From Stieleria magnilauensis (lineage in GTDB: Bacteria; Planctomycetota; Planctomycetia; Pirellulales; Pirellulaceae), in assembly GCA_007753675.1 (NCBI GenBank), contig CP036432.1, positions 9,643,381-9,707,380 of the forward strand: 64,000 bases of DNA, given 5' to 3'. Of this stretch, positions 36,043 through 45,197 are shown piece by piece. The notes under the pieces are model-generated. The model saw nothing but the letters and a program-made list of their open reading frames with translations. It did no database searches and was not told the DNA's origin. The translations under genes were made by a program, and so were the position numbers. Position 1 is the first letter of the stretch. Each line of letters opens with the position of its first letter.

Positions 36043-36729
36043 TTAGGCAAGCGCTATGAACGAGTTGACGATGAAAAGAGATTCATCATCGGCCGCCCAT
36101 TCCATCGGATCGGAGTAAACCCGTGTCGGCCGACCGGTTTCGGGATCGTAACTGATTTCGATACGAAAGTGGCCTTGGTCAAGTTCCTGCTCGATCAGGT
36201 CGAAGACGGCTTCCACAGTCAGACCGGCGTCGAAAGAACCGCCGTGGGACTTTTCATTTCCATTTTCATCCACCGCCGTTGCAATCACGCCGGCTCGGAC
36301 CGTTGTCGTCACTTCAGGGATGAAGGCCGAATACCCCCATTGATGAACCATGACGTAATCGCTCGGCCCGTTTCGGGACCAAGTCTCTCGGGCCGCTGAC
36401 AATTCCTGTCGCTGTTGGTGGTTTTGCTGTAACCAGTTTATGACCGAAAGCACATCGGCGGGCGAAAGCATTCCATCGCCGTTGACATCCACCGCCAACG
36501 TGTCGACGTGACACTGTGGCGGATCTCCCTGAGACTCGTTTCCCGCCAACTCGCCGTGCACTTGCAGCGCGTTGATGACCACCAATACATCACGCGGTCC
36601 GACAACCTGATCTCCGTTGGTGTCGCGTGGGTTGAAAAAACTGTGGTGTCCAGCGCAGGCGATCGCCCCGGCATTCATCGTCAATCGGGATTCTAGCGAT
36701 TGTACGGTCAGGGGGCGTCGACGATTCAT
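36043..36729 (-). CDS. Dockerin type I protein with LEPR-like N-terminus
   Basis: A 228-residue protein. The N-terminus (MNRRRPLTVQSLESRLTMNA) resembles the planctomycete LEPR-type motif seen before large secreted proteins. Two dockerin-like calcium loops follow: Asp36-Asn38-Asp40...Asp47 and Asp81-Asn83-Asp85...Asp92, each followed by a VLxVIN helix. The remaining about 110 residues match no family I recognise. The ATG at 36729 is preferred over a GTG at 36750. It is probably an exported cohesin-type binding or scaffold protein, but no cohesin gene is seen here. Confidence 0.82.
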   Translation of the reverse strand: MNRRRPLTVQSLESRLTMNAGAIACAGHHSFFNPRDTNGDQVVGPRDVLVVINALQVHGELAGNESQGDPPQCHVDTLAVDVNGDGMLSPADVLSVINWLQQNHQQRQELSAARETWSRNGPSDYVMVHQWGYSAFIPEVTTTVRAGVIATAVDENGNEKSHGGSFDAGLTVEAVFDLIEQELDQGHFRIEISYDPETGRPTRVYSDPMEWAADDESLFIVNSFIALA

Positions 36730-36930
36730 GGGAACCCGGTTTCTCTTCACTGGTGGTGTATCTACAGCTCAATGACAAACTTGTTCACAGGCTCGGGGCG
36801 TCGACTCAATCATCGTCCCGAGAATGGGAACGAGTCACGAACGATCCATTCTAATTGGCCCGCTATCAATCACGGCCGATTTTGATCCGAAACGTCACAC
36901 TTCATTTGATCAGATTCTGAAATTTCAGGA

Positions 36931-37986
36931 TCAGCCCCGTTCCCAACACGCCACCGTATGAACTTTTTCGCTGCCGGAAATCTGCCGGTGCACCGGGCGA
37001 TCGAAGCGACATTTGTCGACGACCAAGGGGCAGCGATCGGCGAATGAGCATCCCACGTGTTCCCGATCCGGCGTCGGGACTTCACCTTCCAAACGAATCC
37101 GCTGACGTGAGGCGGCCTTGGACGGGTCCGGAACGGGCACCGCCGACAACAACGCTTCGGTGTACGGGTGCGTGGGATGCGAGTACACCGATTCGGCCTC
37201 GCCCAATTCGACCAACCGCCCCAAGTACATCACACCGACACGCGTGGCGATGTGACGAACCACGCTCAAGTCGTGCGCGATGAACAAGTACGACAGCCCC
37301 AGTCGCTGCTGCAGATCCATCAGCAGATTGATGATTTGGGCTTGAATCGACACATCGAGCGCACTGACCGGTTCGTCGCACAAAATCAATTTCGGCTGGA
37401 CCGCCAAGGCTCTGGCGATGCCGATCCGCTGTCGCTGTCCGCCGCTGAATTCGTGCGGATAGCGATTCAAAAATCTCGGGTTCAAACCCACCAAATCCAT
37501 CAACCGCAACACTTCCAGCTTGCGATCTTTGCCCGAGGCCAATCCGTGCACGGCCAATGGCTCACCGATGATGCTGCCGACGGTCATGCGTGGATTCAGC
37601 GACGCGAACGGGTCTTGGAAAACCATTTGCACGACACGTCGATACGGCATCATTTCACGGTCGCCCAGCCGCGTGATGTCGACACCTTCCAGCCGCACCG
37701 ATCCGCTGGTGGGATGCACCAGATTGATGATCGCCCGCGCGGTGGTTGATTTGCCGCACCCCGACTCGCCCACCAGTGCCAGCGTTTCGCCCTTGTTGAT
37801 GTCAAACGACAGTCCATCGACGGCGCGGATCACGCCGCGCTGAGGACTGAGGAACGAGCCGCGGCTGAAGGGAAATTGAACGCGAAGGTCCTCAACGGAC
37901 AGCAACGGCGCGGCGGGCGATGCCCCCGGCACAGACGTCGGCGCGACAGTCGGCGACTGGATCGGCGATGGGTTGGTTTCAGACAT
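36931..37986 (-). CDS. Peptide ABC transporter ATP-binding protein (OppF/DppF type)
   Basis: A 351-residue ATPase. It has Walker A GESGCGKST (73-81), signature FSGGQRQRIGIARAL, and Walker B LILCDEPVSALD. The C-terminal tail, with GCSFADRCP followed by further cysteines, is the oligopeptide-transporter signature; in related DppD proteins such Cys residues can hold an iron-sulphur cluster. It has a longer than usual Pro/Ala/Ser-rich N-terminus. It is the last gene of the importer operon, and its ATG overlaps the preceding ATPase stop by 8 nt. Confidence 0.93.
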   Translation of the reverse strand: MSETNPSPIQSPTVAPTSVPGASPAAPLLSVEDLRVQFPFSRGSFLSPQRGVIRAVDGLSFDINKGETLALVGESGCGKSTTARAIINLVHPTSGSVRLEGVDITRLGDREMMPYRRVVQMVFQDPFASLNPRMTVGSIIGEPLAVHGLASGKDRKLEVLRLMDLVGLNPRFLNRYPHEFSGGQRQRIGIARALAVQPKLILCDEPVSALDVSIQAQIINLLMDLQQRLGLSYLFIAHDLSVVRHIATRVGVMYLGRLVELGEAESVYSHPTHPYTEALLSAVPVPDPSKAASRQRIRLEGEVPTPDREHVGCSFADRCPLVVDKCRFDRPVHRQISGSEKVHTVACWERG

Positions 37987-38968
37987 CAACAGCCTCCTGC
38001 GCAACCAAGCACGCGACTTCATGCCGACCGTCCAAGTTCATCAATTCGGGATCCCGCGATTGGCACGCATCGACGGCCAGCGGACAGCGAGGCCGAAACG
38101 AACACCCGCCGGGCAGGTTGCCCAAATCGGGCGGTTGCCCCGGGATCGCTTCCAACGTGTCGGACGATTGGTCAAACCGTGGCAGCGAGCGAAGCAGGCC
38201 CTGCGTGTAGGGGTGTTTCGGATCGGCGAACAAGGTCTGGGCGTCGGCCTTTTCGACGACACGTCCGGCGTACATCACCAACACGCGATGACAGATCTCC
38301 GCTACGACACCCAGGTCATGGGTGATCATGATGATGCTGGTACCGCGACGCTGTTGCAAATCGCGGAGCAGATCCAAGATCTGTGCCTGGATCGTCACAT
38401 CCAACGCGGTGGTCGGTTCATCGGCGATCAACAAATCGGGTTCGCACGACAAAGCCATTGCGATCATCACGCGTTGCCGCATCCCGCCGCTGAATTGGTG
38501 CGGGTAATCGCGCAGTCGCTTCTCGGCGCCGCTGATCCCGACCAACTCCAACATCTCGGCCGCTTGACGATGGGCTTCCTTGCGACCGAGACCGAGGTGC
38601 AAACGCGTCATCTCGGTCAATTGCTGCCCGACGGTCATCAACGGATTGAGCGCCGTCATGGGATCTTGAAAGATCATCGCGATGCGGCGACCGCGGATCG
38701 ATTGCATTTGCCGATCATTTAATTTCAGCAGGTCTTGCCCTTGATAGTGAACCTGTCCGCCGTCGATACGGCCCGGCGGCTTGGGCACCAATCCCATCAG
38801 CGCCAGATTCGTCACGCTCTTTCCGCTGCCGCTTTCGCCGACCAATCCGACGGTTTCACCGGGATAGACCTCGAACGACACGCCGCGCACGGCGCGGACC
38901 TGGGATTCATCCGTCTTGAAACTGACTTGCAAGTCTTCGACTTTCAGCAGCGGCGTTGATTCAACCAT
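37979..38968 (-). CDS. Peptide ABC transporter ATP-binding protein (OppD/DppD type)
   Basis: A 329-residue ATPase. It has Walker A GESGSGKS (44-51), signature FSGGMRQRVMIAMAL, and Walker B DLLIADEPTTALD. A C-terminal oligopeptide-transporter domain has GCSFRPRCPLAVDAC and HEVAC. With the OppF-type partner it would form the heterodimer driving import. It starts 4 nt after the permease stop. All motifs are intact. Confidence 0.93.
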   Translation of the reverse strand: MVESTPLLKVEDLQVSFKTDESQVRAVRGVSFEVYPGETVGLVGESGSGKSVTNLALMGLVPKPPGRIDGGQVHYQGQDLLKLNDRQMQSIRGRRIAMIFQDPMTALNPLMTVGQQLTEMTRLHLGLGRKEAHRQAAEMLELVGISGAEKRLRDYPHQFSGGMRQRVMIAMALSCEPDLLIADEPTTALDVTIQAQILDLLRDLQQRRGTSIIMITHDLGVVAEICHRVLVMYAGRVVEKADAQTLFADPKHPYTQGLLRSLPRFDQSSDTLEAIPGQPPDLGNLPGGCSFRPRCPLAVDACQSRDPELMNLDGRHEVACLVAQEAVDV

Positions 38969-38972
38969 GTTG

Positions 38973-40199
38973 TCAATCTCGGTTCTTCATTCTCGGGTCG
39001 AGCGCATCACGAATGCCGTCGCCGAGAAAGTTGAGTGCGAAGAGGGTTGCCGCCAAGGCACCGCCGGGGAAGACCACGACCCACCAAAACACCTTGATGA
39101 TCGACAACGCTTCCACGCCATCGTTGAGCAGCAGTCCCCACGAAACGTCGGGCGGCGAAACACCCAGCCCCAGGAAGGACAAAAACGCTTCGAACAGCAT
39201 CACGCTGGGAATCGTCAGTGTCAGGTAGACGATCACCACACCCAGCACGTTCGGCACCAGGTGTCGAAACACGATCCTCCATGACGAAGCGCCGACGGTC
39301 CGCGCCGCTTCGATAAACTGCTCGTGACGCAGTGACATGACTTGGCCGCGGACGACACGCGACATGGTCAACCAGTAAATCGCACCAATCACGATGTAGA
39401 AGATCGTGATCTGGTCGATGCCGACCGAATCCAGTTTCTTTTTGACCGAATCTTCGCCGAGAAACGTGACCAGAAAGATGACGACGAAGATGAACGGAAT
39501 GGAGTACAGCATGTCGACCAATCGCATCATCGCCGCGTCGATGTTACCGCCAAAATAGCCCGCGATCGCGCCATAGCTGACTCCGATGATCAGACTGACC
39601 AGCGTCGCCACGATGCCCACGATCAAAGAAACACGTGCGCCCCAAAAGACGCGCGCCAGCAGGTCGCGACCGAGTTTGTCGGTGCCGAACAGGCTGGGGA
39701 TCGCATAGTCGCCAAAAACGGTGACGCGGATTTCTGTCATCCACCAGGCGACCGGACCGAGTTCATTCCACATCTGATTAAAGGGATGCTCCACGTCGAT
39801 GCGGTCGGCGATCGTGGCTTCGATCAGCGGACGTTTTTTGGGCCCGGCCGAAGCAAGCTCGGCACGCAGCTGTTCGATCGATCGATTGAACTCCGCCAAT
39901 TCGCCGGTCAGTGTTCCACCGGCAAACTTCAATCCGGGACGGCTGCCCATCACGACCGAATGGAAACCCGGCGGCAGGAATTTGCGGTTGTCCAGATCCT
40001 TGTCGATCGGACTTTGCAGTGGCAACAGCGGCGTCAACAGCGCCAGCACCGACAACGTCAGCAGGCACCACAGCGAAATCATCGCGGTGCGGTTGCGCCG
40101 CAAACGTTTCCAGGCGTCCTGCCAAAGCGACACGCCACGGATCTCGCGTGATTCGGCGAGAATGCGTTCCAAGGTTTCGCGATCCGCTTCCGATTTCAC
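38973..40199 (-). CDS. Peptide ABC transporter permease (OppC/DppC type), with insertion
   Basis: A 408-residue permease. It has one helix at about 37-60, then the family motif FGTDKLGRDLLARV (171-184), further helices, and the cytoplasmic EAARTVGASSWRIVFRHLVPN coupling segment. OppC proteins are about 300 residues; the extra length is mainly a soluble, charged insertion between helix 1 and the GTD motif (about 65-165). It overlaps the OppB-type gene by 4 nt. The role of the insertion is unknown. Confidence 0.92.
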   Translation of the reverse strand: MKSEADRETLERILAESREIRGVSLWQDAWKRLRRNRTAMISLWCLLTLSVLALLTPLLPLQSPIDKDLDNRKFLPPGFHSVVMGSRPGLKFAGGTLTGELAEFNRSIEQLRAELASAGPKKRPLIEATIADRIDVEHPFNQMWNELGPVAWWMTEIRVTVFGDYAIPSLFGTDKLGRDLLARVFWGARVSLIVGIVATLVSLIIGVSYGAIAGYFGGNIDAAMMRLVDMLYSIPFIFVVIFLVTFLGEDSVKKKLDSVGIDQITIFYIVIGAIYWLTMSRVVRGQVMSLRHEQFIEAARTVGASSWRIVFRHLVPNVLGVVIVYLTLTIPSVMLFEAFLSFLGLGVSPPDVSWGLLLNDGVEALSIIKVFWWVVVFPGGALAATLFALNFLGDGIRDALDPRMKNRD

Positions 40200-41125
40200 T
40201 GTAGCTTGACCCTCGGATCGATGATGGCGTAAGCGAGGTCGACCAGGGTGTTCATCACAAACAGAATCACGGTGTAGGTCAGCACCATGCCCATCGCGAG
40301 CGTGTAATCACGCTGCGTGGCGGCGTTGATGAAGTGACTTCCCATCCCCGGCAACGCAAAGATTTTTTCCAGTACCAGCGACCCCGTCAGCACCCGAGCG
40401 ACGGCCGGGCCGAGATACGACACGACAGGCAACAAGGCACCGGGCAAAACGTGTCGCAGGATCACCGTGCGGTGCGGCAAGCCCTTGGCGATCGCCGTTC
40501 GAACGTGGTCCTTCGTCAGCATCTCCAACATCCCCGTGCGACTGAGCCGAGCGATGTAGGCCGCGACCGGCAAGCCCAAACAGAACGCCGGCAACGCGAT
40601 CTGCTGCAGCGTTCCCCAACCGCCGGCGGGGAAAATCTGGATCATGAACACGAACAACAGAATCGCCAGACTGGCCAACACGAAATTCGGAATCGCGATC
40701 CCCAAGACCGCGGCAAACATCAACGCCACGTCCGCTTTGGTGCGGCGATAGACCGCCGAGATGACGCCGGCGGTGACGCCCAGGATGATCGCAAACGCGA
40801 GCGCGAAGATCGCCAGGGTTGCCGACACCGGAAACCCTTCGGCCAACACCTGATTGACGCTGTAATCTTCCAGCCCCATGCACCATCCCAAATCAAATCG
40901 CGTGACGATGCCGACCAGGTAATCCCAATACTGCTCCAGCGGCGGCGCGTCCAAGTTGTAGCGCGCTTTCAACTGGCGTTCGATCGCCGGTGGGATGCTC
41001 CGCTCGCCGCTGAACGGATTGCCGGGCACGCTGCGCATCAAGATGAATGAAACCGTGTAGACGGCCCACAGCGTCAGTAGCATCCAGACCGCTCGCTTGA
41101 GCAGATAGCCAATCAGATTTCGCAT
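40196..41125 (-). CDS. Peptide ABC transporter permease (OppB/DppB type)
   Basis: A 309-residue permease of ordinary length with six membrane helices. The N-terminal YLLKRAVWMLLTLWAVYTVSFI and RSVPGNPF, the coupling segment RTAIAKGLPHRTVILRHVLPGA, and the C-terminal TLVDLAYAIIDPRVKL are typical of OppB/DppB. It starts 9 nt after the stop of the binding-protein gene and overlaps the next permease gene by 4 nt. Confidence 0.94.
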   Translation of the reverse strand: MRNLIGYLLKRAVWMLLTLWAVYTVSFILMRSVPGNPFSGERSIPPAIERQLKARYNLDAPPLEQYWDYLVGIVTRFDLGWCMGLEDYSVNQVLAEGFPVSATLAIFALAFAIILGVTAGVISAVYRRTKADVALMFAAVLGIAIPNFVLASLAILLFVFMIQIFPAGGWGTLQQIALPAFCLGLPVAAYIARLSRTGMLEMLTKDHVRTAIAKGLPHRTVILRHVLPGALLPVVSYLGPAVARVLTGSLVLEKIFALPGMGSHFINAATQRDYTLAMGMVLTYTVILFVMNTLVDLAYAIIDPRVKLQ

Positions 41126-41134
41126 GCTGGAAAG

Positions 41135-43237
41135 TCAGTCCTTCGAGGGCGCCGTTGCGGGGTCGTCGGATCGATAGCGCAGAATCGACAGTGGGTGCAA
41201 ATCCTGGGCGGACGGCGCGAACCCTACGATGTTCGTTTTGGCCATCTCGGCAGACGTGTAAAAGAAGATCGGAATGATCGGAAGGTCGGTCGCAAGGATC
41301 GTTTCCGCTTCTCGCAGTAATTCCATCCTGCGCTTCGGGTCCAACTCGCTGCTGGCGGCTTTGATCAAACGATCGTATTCCGGATTGCTCCAATTGGTGT
41401 TGCTCTGAGGATTGCCGGTGACCCAGAGGTCCAGAAACGTATTGGGGTCGGGATAGTCACCGACCCAACCATAGCGAGCGATCTCGTACTTCTCCTGTTG
41501 GATCGTCTCAATGAAACTGCCCCATTCCATGTTCTTCAGTTCCAACTTGATGTTCAAGTTGTTCTGCAGTTGTTGTTGGATCACTTCGGCGATCGGCCGA
41601 TGACGTTCGCTGGTGTTGTACATCAGCGACATCTTGGGGAAACCACGTCCGCCAGGAAAACCGGCTTCGGCGAGCAATGCTTGAGCCTTTGCGACGTTCT
41701 CTTTCAGCCCTTCGGGTCCCTTGTAGCCGGCGATCCCCGGAGGCACGACGGTGTAGGCCGGTTGCTCACCCGCCTTGGTCACCTGCTCGACAATCTGACG
41801 CCGATCAATCGCCATGCTGATCGCTTGTCTGACACGGACGTCATCCAACGGCGGGACGTCGTTGTTGAGTTTGTAGAAATAGATCGACAGCTTGGGCGCA
41901 CTGTGGAAATCATCGCGGTCCCTCAGTTCTTCCAAAACCGAGGCGGGCAGATCATAGACCCATTGCAGTTGCCCGGTCTCGTACATGTTCATCGCCGTGT
42001 TCTGGCTCTCCAGCGACACGAAGTCGATGGTTTCGAAAGAGACTTCATCGGCACGCCAATAGTCCGAGAATTTTTCCGCCCGGATGCGGTCACGCAATCG
42101 ACGAAATTTCAATTTGTACGGACCATTGGTGACGATGTTCTCCGCCTTCGTCCAGAGCGGACTGCCGTGTGTTTCCACACAATTCCGGTTGACGGGAAAC
42201 AACGGGTACCAAGCGACGAGGTTCAGGAAATAGGGCACCGAATGGTTCAAGTGAACGACAAAGGTCTGGTCATCGATGGCTTGGGCGCCGCCAAAGTGCT
42301 TGAAGTCGACCAGCACCGCGTGCATCCGCTGGATGGTTTCATCACCTGCGGCCACCTCCGCCGAGACGGCGAAACGCTGTAACGTCGTCTCGCCCTCGTC
42401 ATCGCCAGCTGTGCCCGGATCGGTCACTTCGACTTCGTAAATCCAGCGGTCTTCCCAATCGAGCTGTGCCTGTTCGCGCTGTTCTTCCGTCGCGTTGTCA
42501 CCCAACTCCGGGGCGTCGGGTTTGACGATGCCGCGCAGTGTTCCGTACTTCATCGTCCCGCGTGGAAAATGCTGGACGTTGGCTTCGCTGGTCGGCGTCT
42601 CACCGGGGCGATCCCAAAGTTCAACTTCGACGCGGTCACCGATCTCGACGACCGAGCTGTTGTACTCCGTCGCCAAGCGGACTTCGCTGATCAGATAGGC
42701 GTATTCGCAAGCCGTCGCCGGGTGCAACATCCGCTGCCAAGACCAGGCGAAATCATGAGCGGTGATCGGAGTGCCGTCGGTCCAACGGATCCCGTCGCGA
42801 AGCGTGAACGTGTAGGTCTTGCCGTCTTCGGAAACCTCATAACGCTCCGCCATCGCCGGCTGGGGGGTCAGCGACTGCAATCCCGTCTCCGGGTCAGGGT
42901 CGCCCTCGGGCAGCATCCGCAACAAACCTTCAAACAGCTCGAAAATAATTCGGCCTTCCGGCTGACCGGTCGCACGGTGGGGGTCCAGCGTACTCGGATC
43001 GGTGCCGTTTTGAAATGCGAAGTCGGCCGGCGGAATATGGTCCATTCGCGCGGCCCAGATCACTGCGGCGATAGCGAACAGGCCCGCAACGATCACGAAT
43101 CCGCGGCGAACTTCCGGGGGCACGAGCGTGTCTCTTGTAGGTAAAGGACTGGCGAGTGAAGTGGACCTCGGCAGTTTAGCGGGTTTGGTAAGTTTGATGC
43201 GAGGGCGAAACTCCTGGTGTTCAAACTCGCCGCGCAC
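41135..43237 (-). CDS. Peptide ABC transporter substrate-binding protein, membrane-anchored
   Basis: A 700-residue extracellular solute-binding protein of family 5 (OppA/DppA). It shows ADFAFQNGTDPSTLDPHRATG, YTFTLRDGIRWTDGTPITAHDF and VRQAISMAIDRRQIV in the expected order. It lacks a lipobox and has an uncleaved-looking helix (GFVIVAGLFAIAAVIWAA, about 46-63), so it is probably anchored by an N-terminal segment. It is longer than most (500-600 residues) because of an acidic insertion near residues 215-310. The start is uncertain: GTG 43237 or GTG 43123. It heads the importer operon. Confidence 0.9.
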   Translation of the reverse strand: MRGEFEHQEFRPRIKLTKPAKLPRSTSLASPLPTRDTLVPPEVRRGFVIVAGLFAIAAVIWAARMDHIPPADFAFQNGTDPSTLDPHRATGQPEGRIIFELFEGLLRMLPEGDPDPETGLQSLTPQPAMAERYEVSEDGKTYTFTLRDGIRWTDGTPITAHDFAWSWQRMLHPATACEYAYLISEVRLATEYNSSVVEIGDRVEVELWDRPGETPTSEANVQHFPRGTMKYGTLRGIVKPDAPELGDNATEEQREQAQLDWEDRWIYEVEVTDPGTAGDDEGETTLQRFAVSAEVAAGDETIQRMHAVLVDFKHFGGAQAIDDQTFVVHLNHSVPYFLNLVAWYPLFPVNRNCVETHGSPLWTKAENIVTNGPYKLKFRRLRDRIRAEKFSDYWRADEVSFETIDFVSLESQNTAMNMYETGQLQWVYDLPASVLEELRDRDDFHSAPKLSIYFYKLNNDVPPLDDVRVRQAISMAIDRRQIVEQVTKAGEQPAYTVVPPGIAGYKGPEGLKENVAKAQALLAEAGFPGGRGFPKMSLMYNTSERHRPIAEVIQQQLQNNLNIKLELKNMEWGSFIETIQQEKYEIARYGWVGDYPDPNTFLDLWVTGNPQSNTNWSNPEYDRLIKAASSELDPKRRMELLREAETILATDLPIIPIFFYTSAEMAKTNIVGFAPSAQDLHPLSILRYRSDDPATAPSKD

Positions 43238-43300
43238 GAGGCGACCTAGCGACGCGATGAGCGCCCCTGTGAAGCGTCTACTCCCTGCGTTTACGAGGTG

Positions 43301-43373
43301 TTAGCGGCAGGGCGCAAGCCCTCCGGTCCCTCATCGTTCCCGAAACACCGGAGGGCTCACGCCCTGCCGCTAA
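43301..43373. repeat. Family A element core, inverted relative to 32.6 kb
   Basis: Arms at 43301-43327 and 43347-43373 are inverted repeats with two mismatches. The loop CCCTCATCGTTCCCGAAAC is the reverse complement of the loop at 32654-32672. The right terminus TTCACAGCGTTGCCC is intact at 43381-43395; the left terminus is degenerate around 43256-43270. Confidence 0.8.
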
Positions 43374-43441
43374 AGAATGCTTCACAGCGTTGCCCTGTGG
43401 GGCAACGCCTCTTGATGGATGTCTTCAGTGGGAGTGCACTG

Positions 43442-43488
43442 GCAAGCTGGAAGCTTGGAGATTCGCAAGCTGGAAGCTTACGCCACTT
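43442..43488. repeat. Repeat family B, tandem copies
   Basis: GCAAGCTGGAAGCTT occurs at 43442-43456 and again at 43465-43479, the second copy continuing ACGCCACTT. The same unit is at 24.5 and 63.2 kb. It lies between family A and the 3' end of selO. Confidence 0.75.
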
Positions 43489-43501
43489 CAGCTGGATGAC
43501 A

Positions 43502-45106
43502 TCAGGAGCTGCAGGACAGCATCGAGCATCCCGCTCGGTGCCGCGCCCACTCGGGACGTTTTTCGGCGTAGGCTTCTCGACCGGGCTGTTCGTCGTAGGG
43601 GTGACGAAGCACCTCCAGCAATTCGGCGATCCCGGAATGGTCTCCCTGCTCGCTGCGATCGATGGCCAATTGAGCCAAATAGTTGCGGAGCACATACAGC
43701 GGGTTGATGCGATTCATTCGCTCGCGACGTTTTTCATCCGACACGCCGGCGGCGGCGAGCCGGGCTTGGTAACGGGCGAACCAGTCCGCCGTCGCGGTGC
43801 GGACGTCGGCGTTGATTTCTTCAGGCTTGTAGTACGCTTCGTGCAACAGGTCGCACACCGATTCGGCATCCACGTCGTTCGGCACGTCGGCCAGCCGTCG
43901 GTAGAACAACGTCATGTCGGTCTCGGCCAGTTGCAGGACGTCAAACAGTTCCGAGAACAGACGCTGATCTTGTTCGCCGCGAAACTTGTCCAGGCCAAGC
44001 TTGGCCGACATCATCGAATTCCATCCGTCGTCAAACGTTTCGACATATAGATGCAATCCTTTCTGCAGCACGTCGACATCCTGATCGACCAGCGGCAACA
44101 ACGATCCGGCGAACTGTGCCAAGTTCCATTGGGCGACCTGGGGTTGATGCCCATAGCGATAACGTCGCCCCTGGGCATCGGTCGTGTTCGGCGTCCATCC
44201 CGGGTCGTAATCTTCCAGCCAACCGTAGGGGCCATAGTCGATCGTCAGCCCTAGGATCGAAAGGTTGTCGGTATTCATGACGCCGTGGACAAAACCGACA
44301 CGCATCCAGTGCACCATCAACTCGGCCGTCCGCTGACAGACTTCGGCGAAGAATTCCGCGTAAACCTCCGGTGAAGGCTTGCCCAGGTGGGGGAAGTCGT
44401 GCCGGATCGTGAAGTCAGCCAGTTGGCGCAACGTGTCGACGTCGTCGTGGCTGGCGAAGATCTGAAAACTGCCCAGTCGCACGAACGACGGCGCGACGCG
44501 ACAAACGATCGCCCCGGGCTCCTGCTTGGGATTGCCGTCGTAAAACATATCGCGGGTCACCGCGTCACCGGTCAGCACCAAACTGAGCGCTCGCGTCGTC
44601 GGCACGCCCAAGTGGTGCATCGCTTCGCTGCAAAGAAACTCGCGGACACTGCTGCGCAAGACCGCCAGACCATCGGCGAATCGGGAATACGGCGTCGGCC
44701 CGGCACCCTTGAGCTGCAGCGTTTGGTGTCGCCCGTGCACGTCGACGACTTCGCCAAGATTGATCGCACGACCGTCCCCGAGTTGACCGGCCCAATTTCC
44801 GAATTGATGACCGCCGTAACACATCGCAAACGGGTCCATCGCCGGATGAACCGCATTGCCACTCATGACATCGGCGAACTGCTGTGACTGCAACAGCTCG
44901 GGCGTGATCCCCAACTGCTCGGCGACCTCGCGTGAATGCGCGATCAATCGCGGCGCCGCCACGGTTTTCGGGACGACCCGGGAATAACATGCCCCGCGGA
45001 CCTGCCGGATCTGATTGGTCTCATCCGGATCGGCCGGCAAGTGCCGCGTGAAGCGGTTGTCGAACGTGAGCGTTTCCCAGGCATCGATCCATTCTTGTTG
45101 TGACAT
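43502..45106 (-). CDS. selO: SelO/YdiU family protein adenylyltransferase
   Basis: A 534-residue pseudokinase-fold enzyme that transfers AMP from ATP to protein Ser, Thr or Tyr (known for SelO). Family segments include YGGHQFGNWAGQLGDGRA, KGAGPTPYSRFADG, the catalytic-loop region HGVMNTDNLSILG with DYGPYGWLEDYDP, and the C-terminal GCSMLSCSS, where the Cys near the end matches the Sec/Cys of SelO. The length is close to the usual 480-540. It has no clear operon partner. A TAAAAT hexamer lies 7 nt before its ATG. Confidence 0.93.
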   Translation of the reverse strand: MSQQEWIDAWETLTFDNRFTRHLPADPDETNQIRQVRGACYSRVVPKTVAAPRLIAHSREVAEQLGITPELLQSQQFADVMSGNAVHPAMDPFAMCYGGHQFGNWAGQLGDGRAINLGEVVDVHGRHQTLQLKGAGPTPYSRFADGLAVLRSSVREFLCSEAMHHLGVPTTRALSLVLTGDAVTRDMFYDGNPKQEPGAIVCRVAPSFVRLGSFQIFASHDDVDTLRQLADFTIRHDFPHLGKPSPEVYAEFFAEVCQRTAELMVHWMRVGFVHGVMNTDNLSILGLTIDYGPYGWLEDYDPGWTPNTTDAQGRRYRYGHQPQVAQWNLAQFAGSLLPLVDQDVDVLQKGLHLYVETFDDGWNSMMSAKLGLDKFRGEQDQRLFSELFDVLQLAETDMTLFYRRLADVPNDVDAESVCDLLHEAYYKPEEINADVRTATADWFARYQARLAAAGVSDEKRRERMNRINPLYVLRNYLAQLAIDRSEQGDHSGIAELLEVLRHPYDEQPGREAYAEKRPEWARHRAGCSMLSCSS

Positions 45107-45112
45107 ACCCGT

Positions 45113-45118
45113 ATTTTA
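45113..45118 (-). promoter_or_regulatory. Candidate -10 hexamer just before selO ATG
   Basis: On the minus strand TAAAAT ends 7 nt before the ATG at 45106. If used, transcription would begin at or near the start codon, giving a leaderless or very short-leader mRNA. No Shine-Dalgarno sequence is visible there. Confidence 0.3.
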
Positions 45119-45197
45119 GGGACACGGGCAAGTTTCGGGAGTGGAGGGGTGGGAGGGCAGAAAAATGATGGGCAAAAAAGGGCGCCGGACAGGCAGC

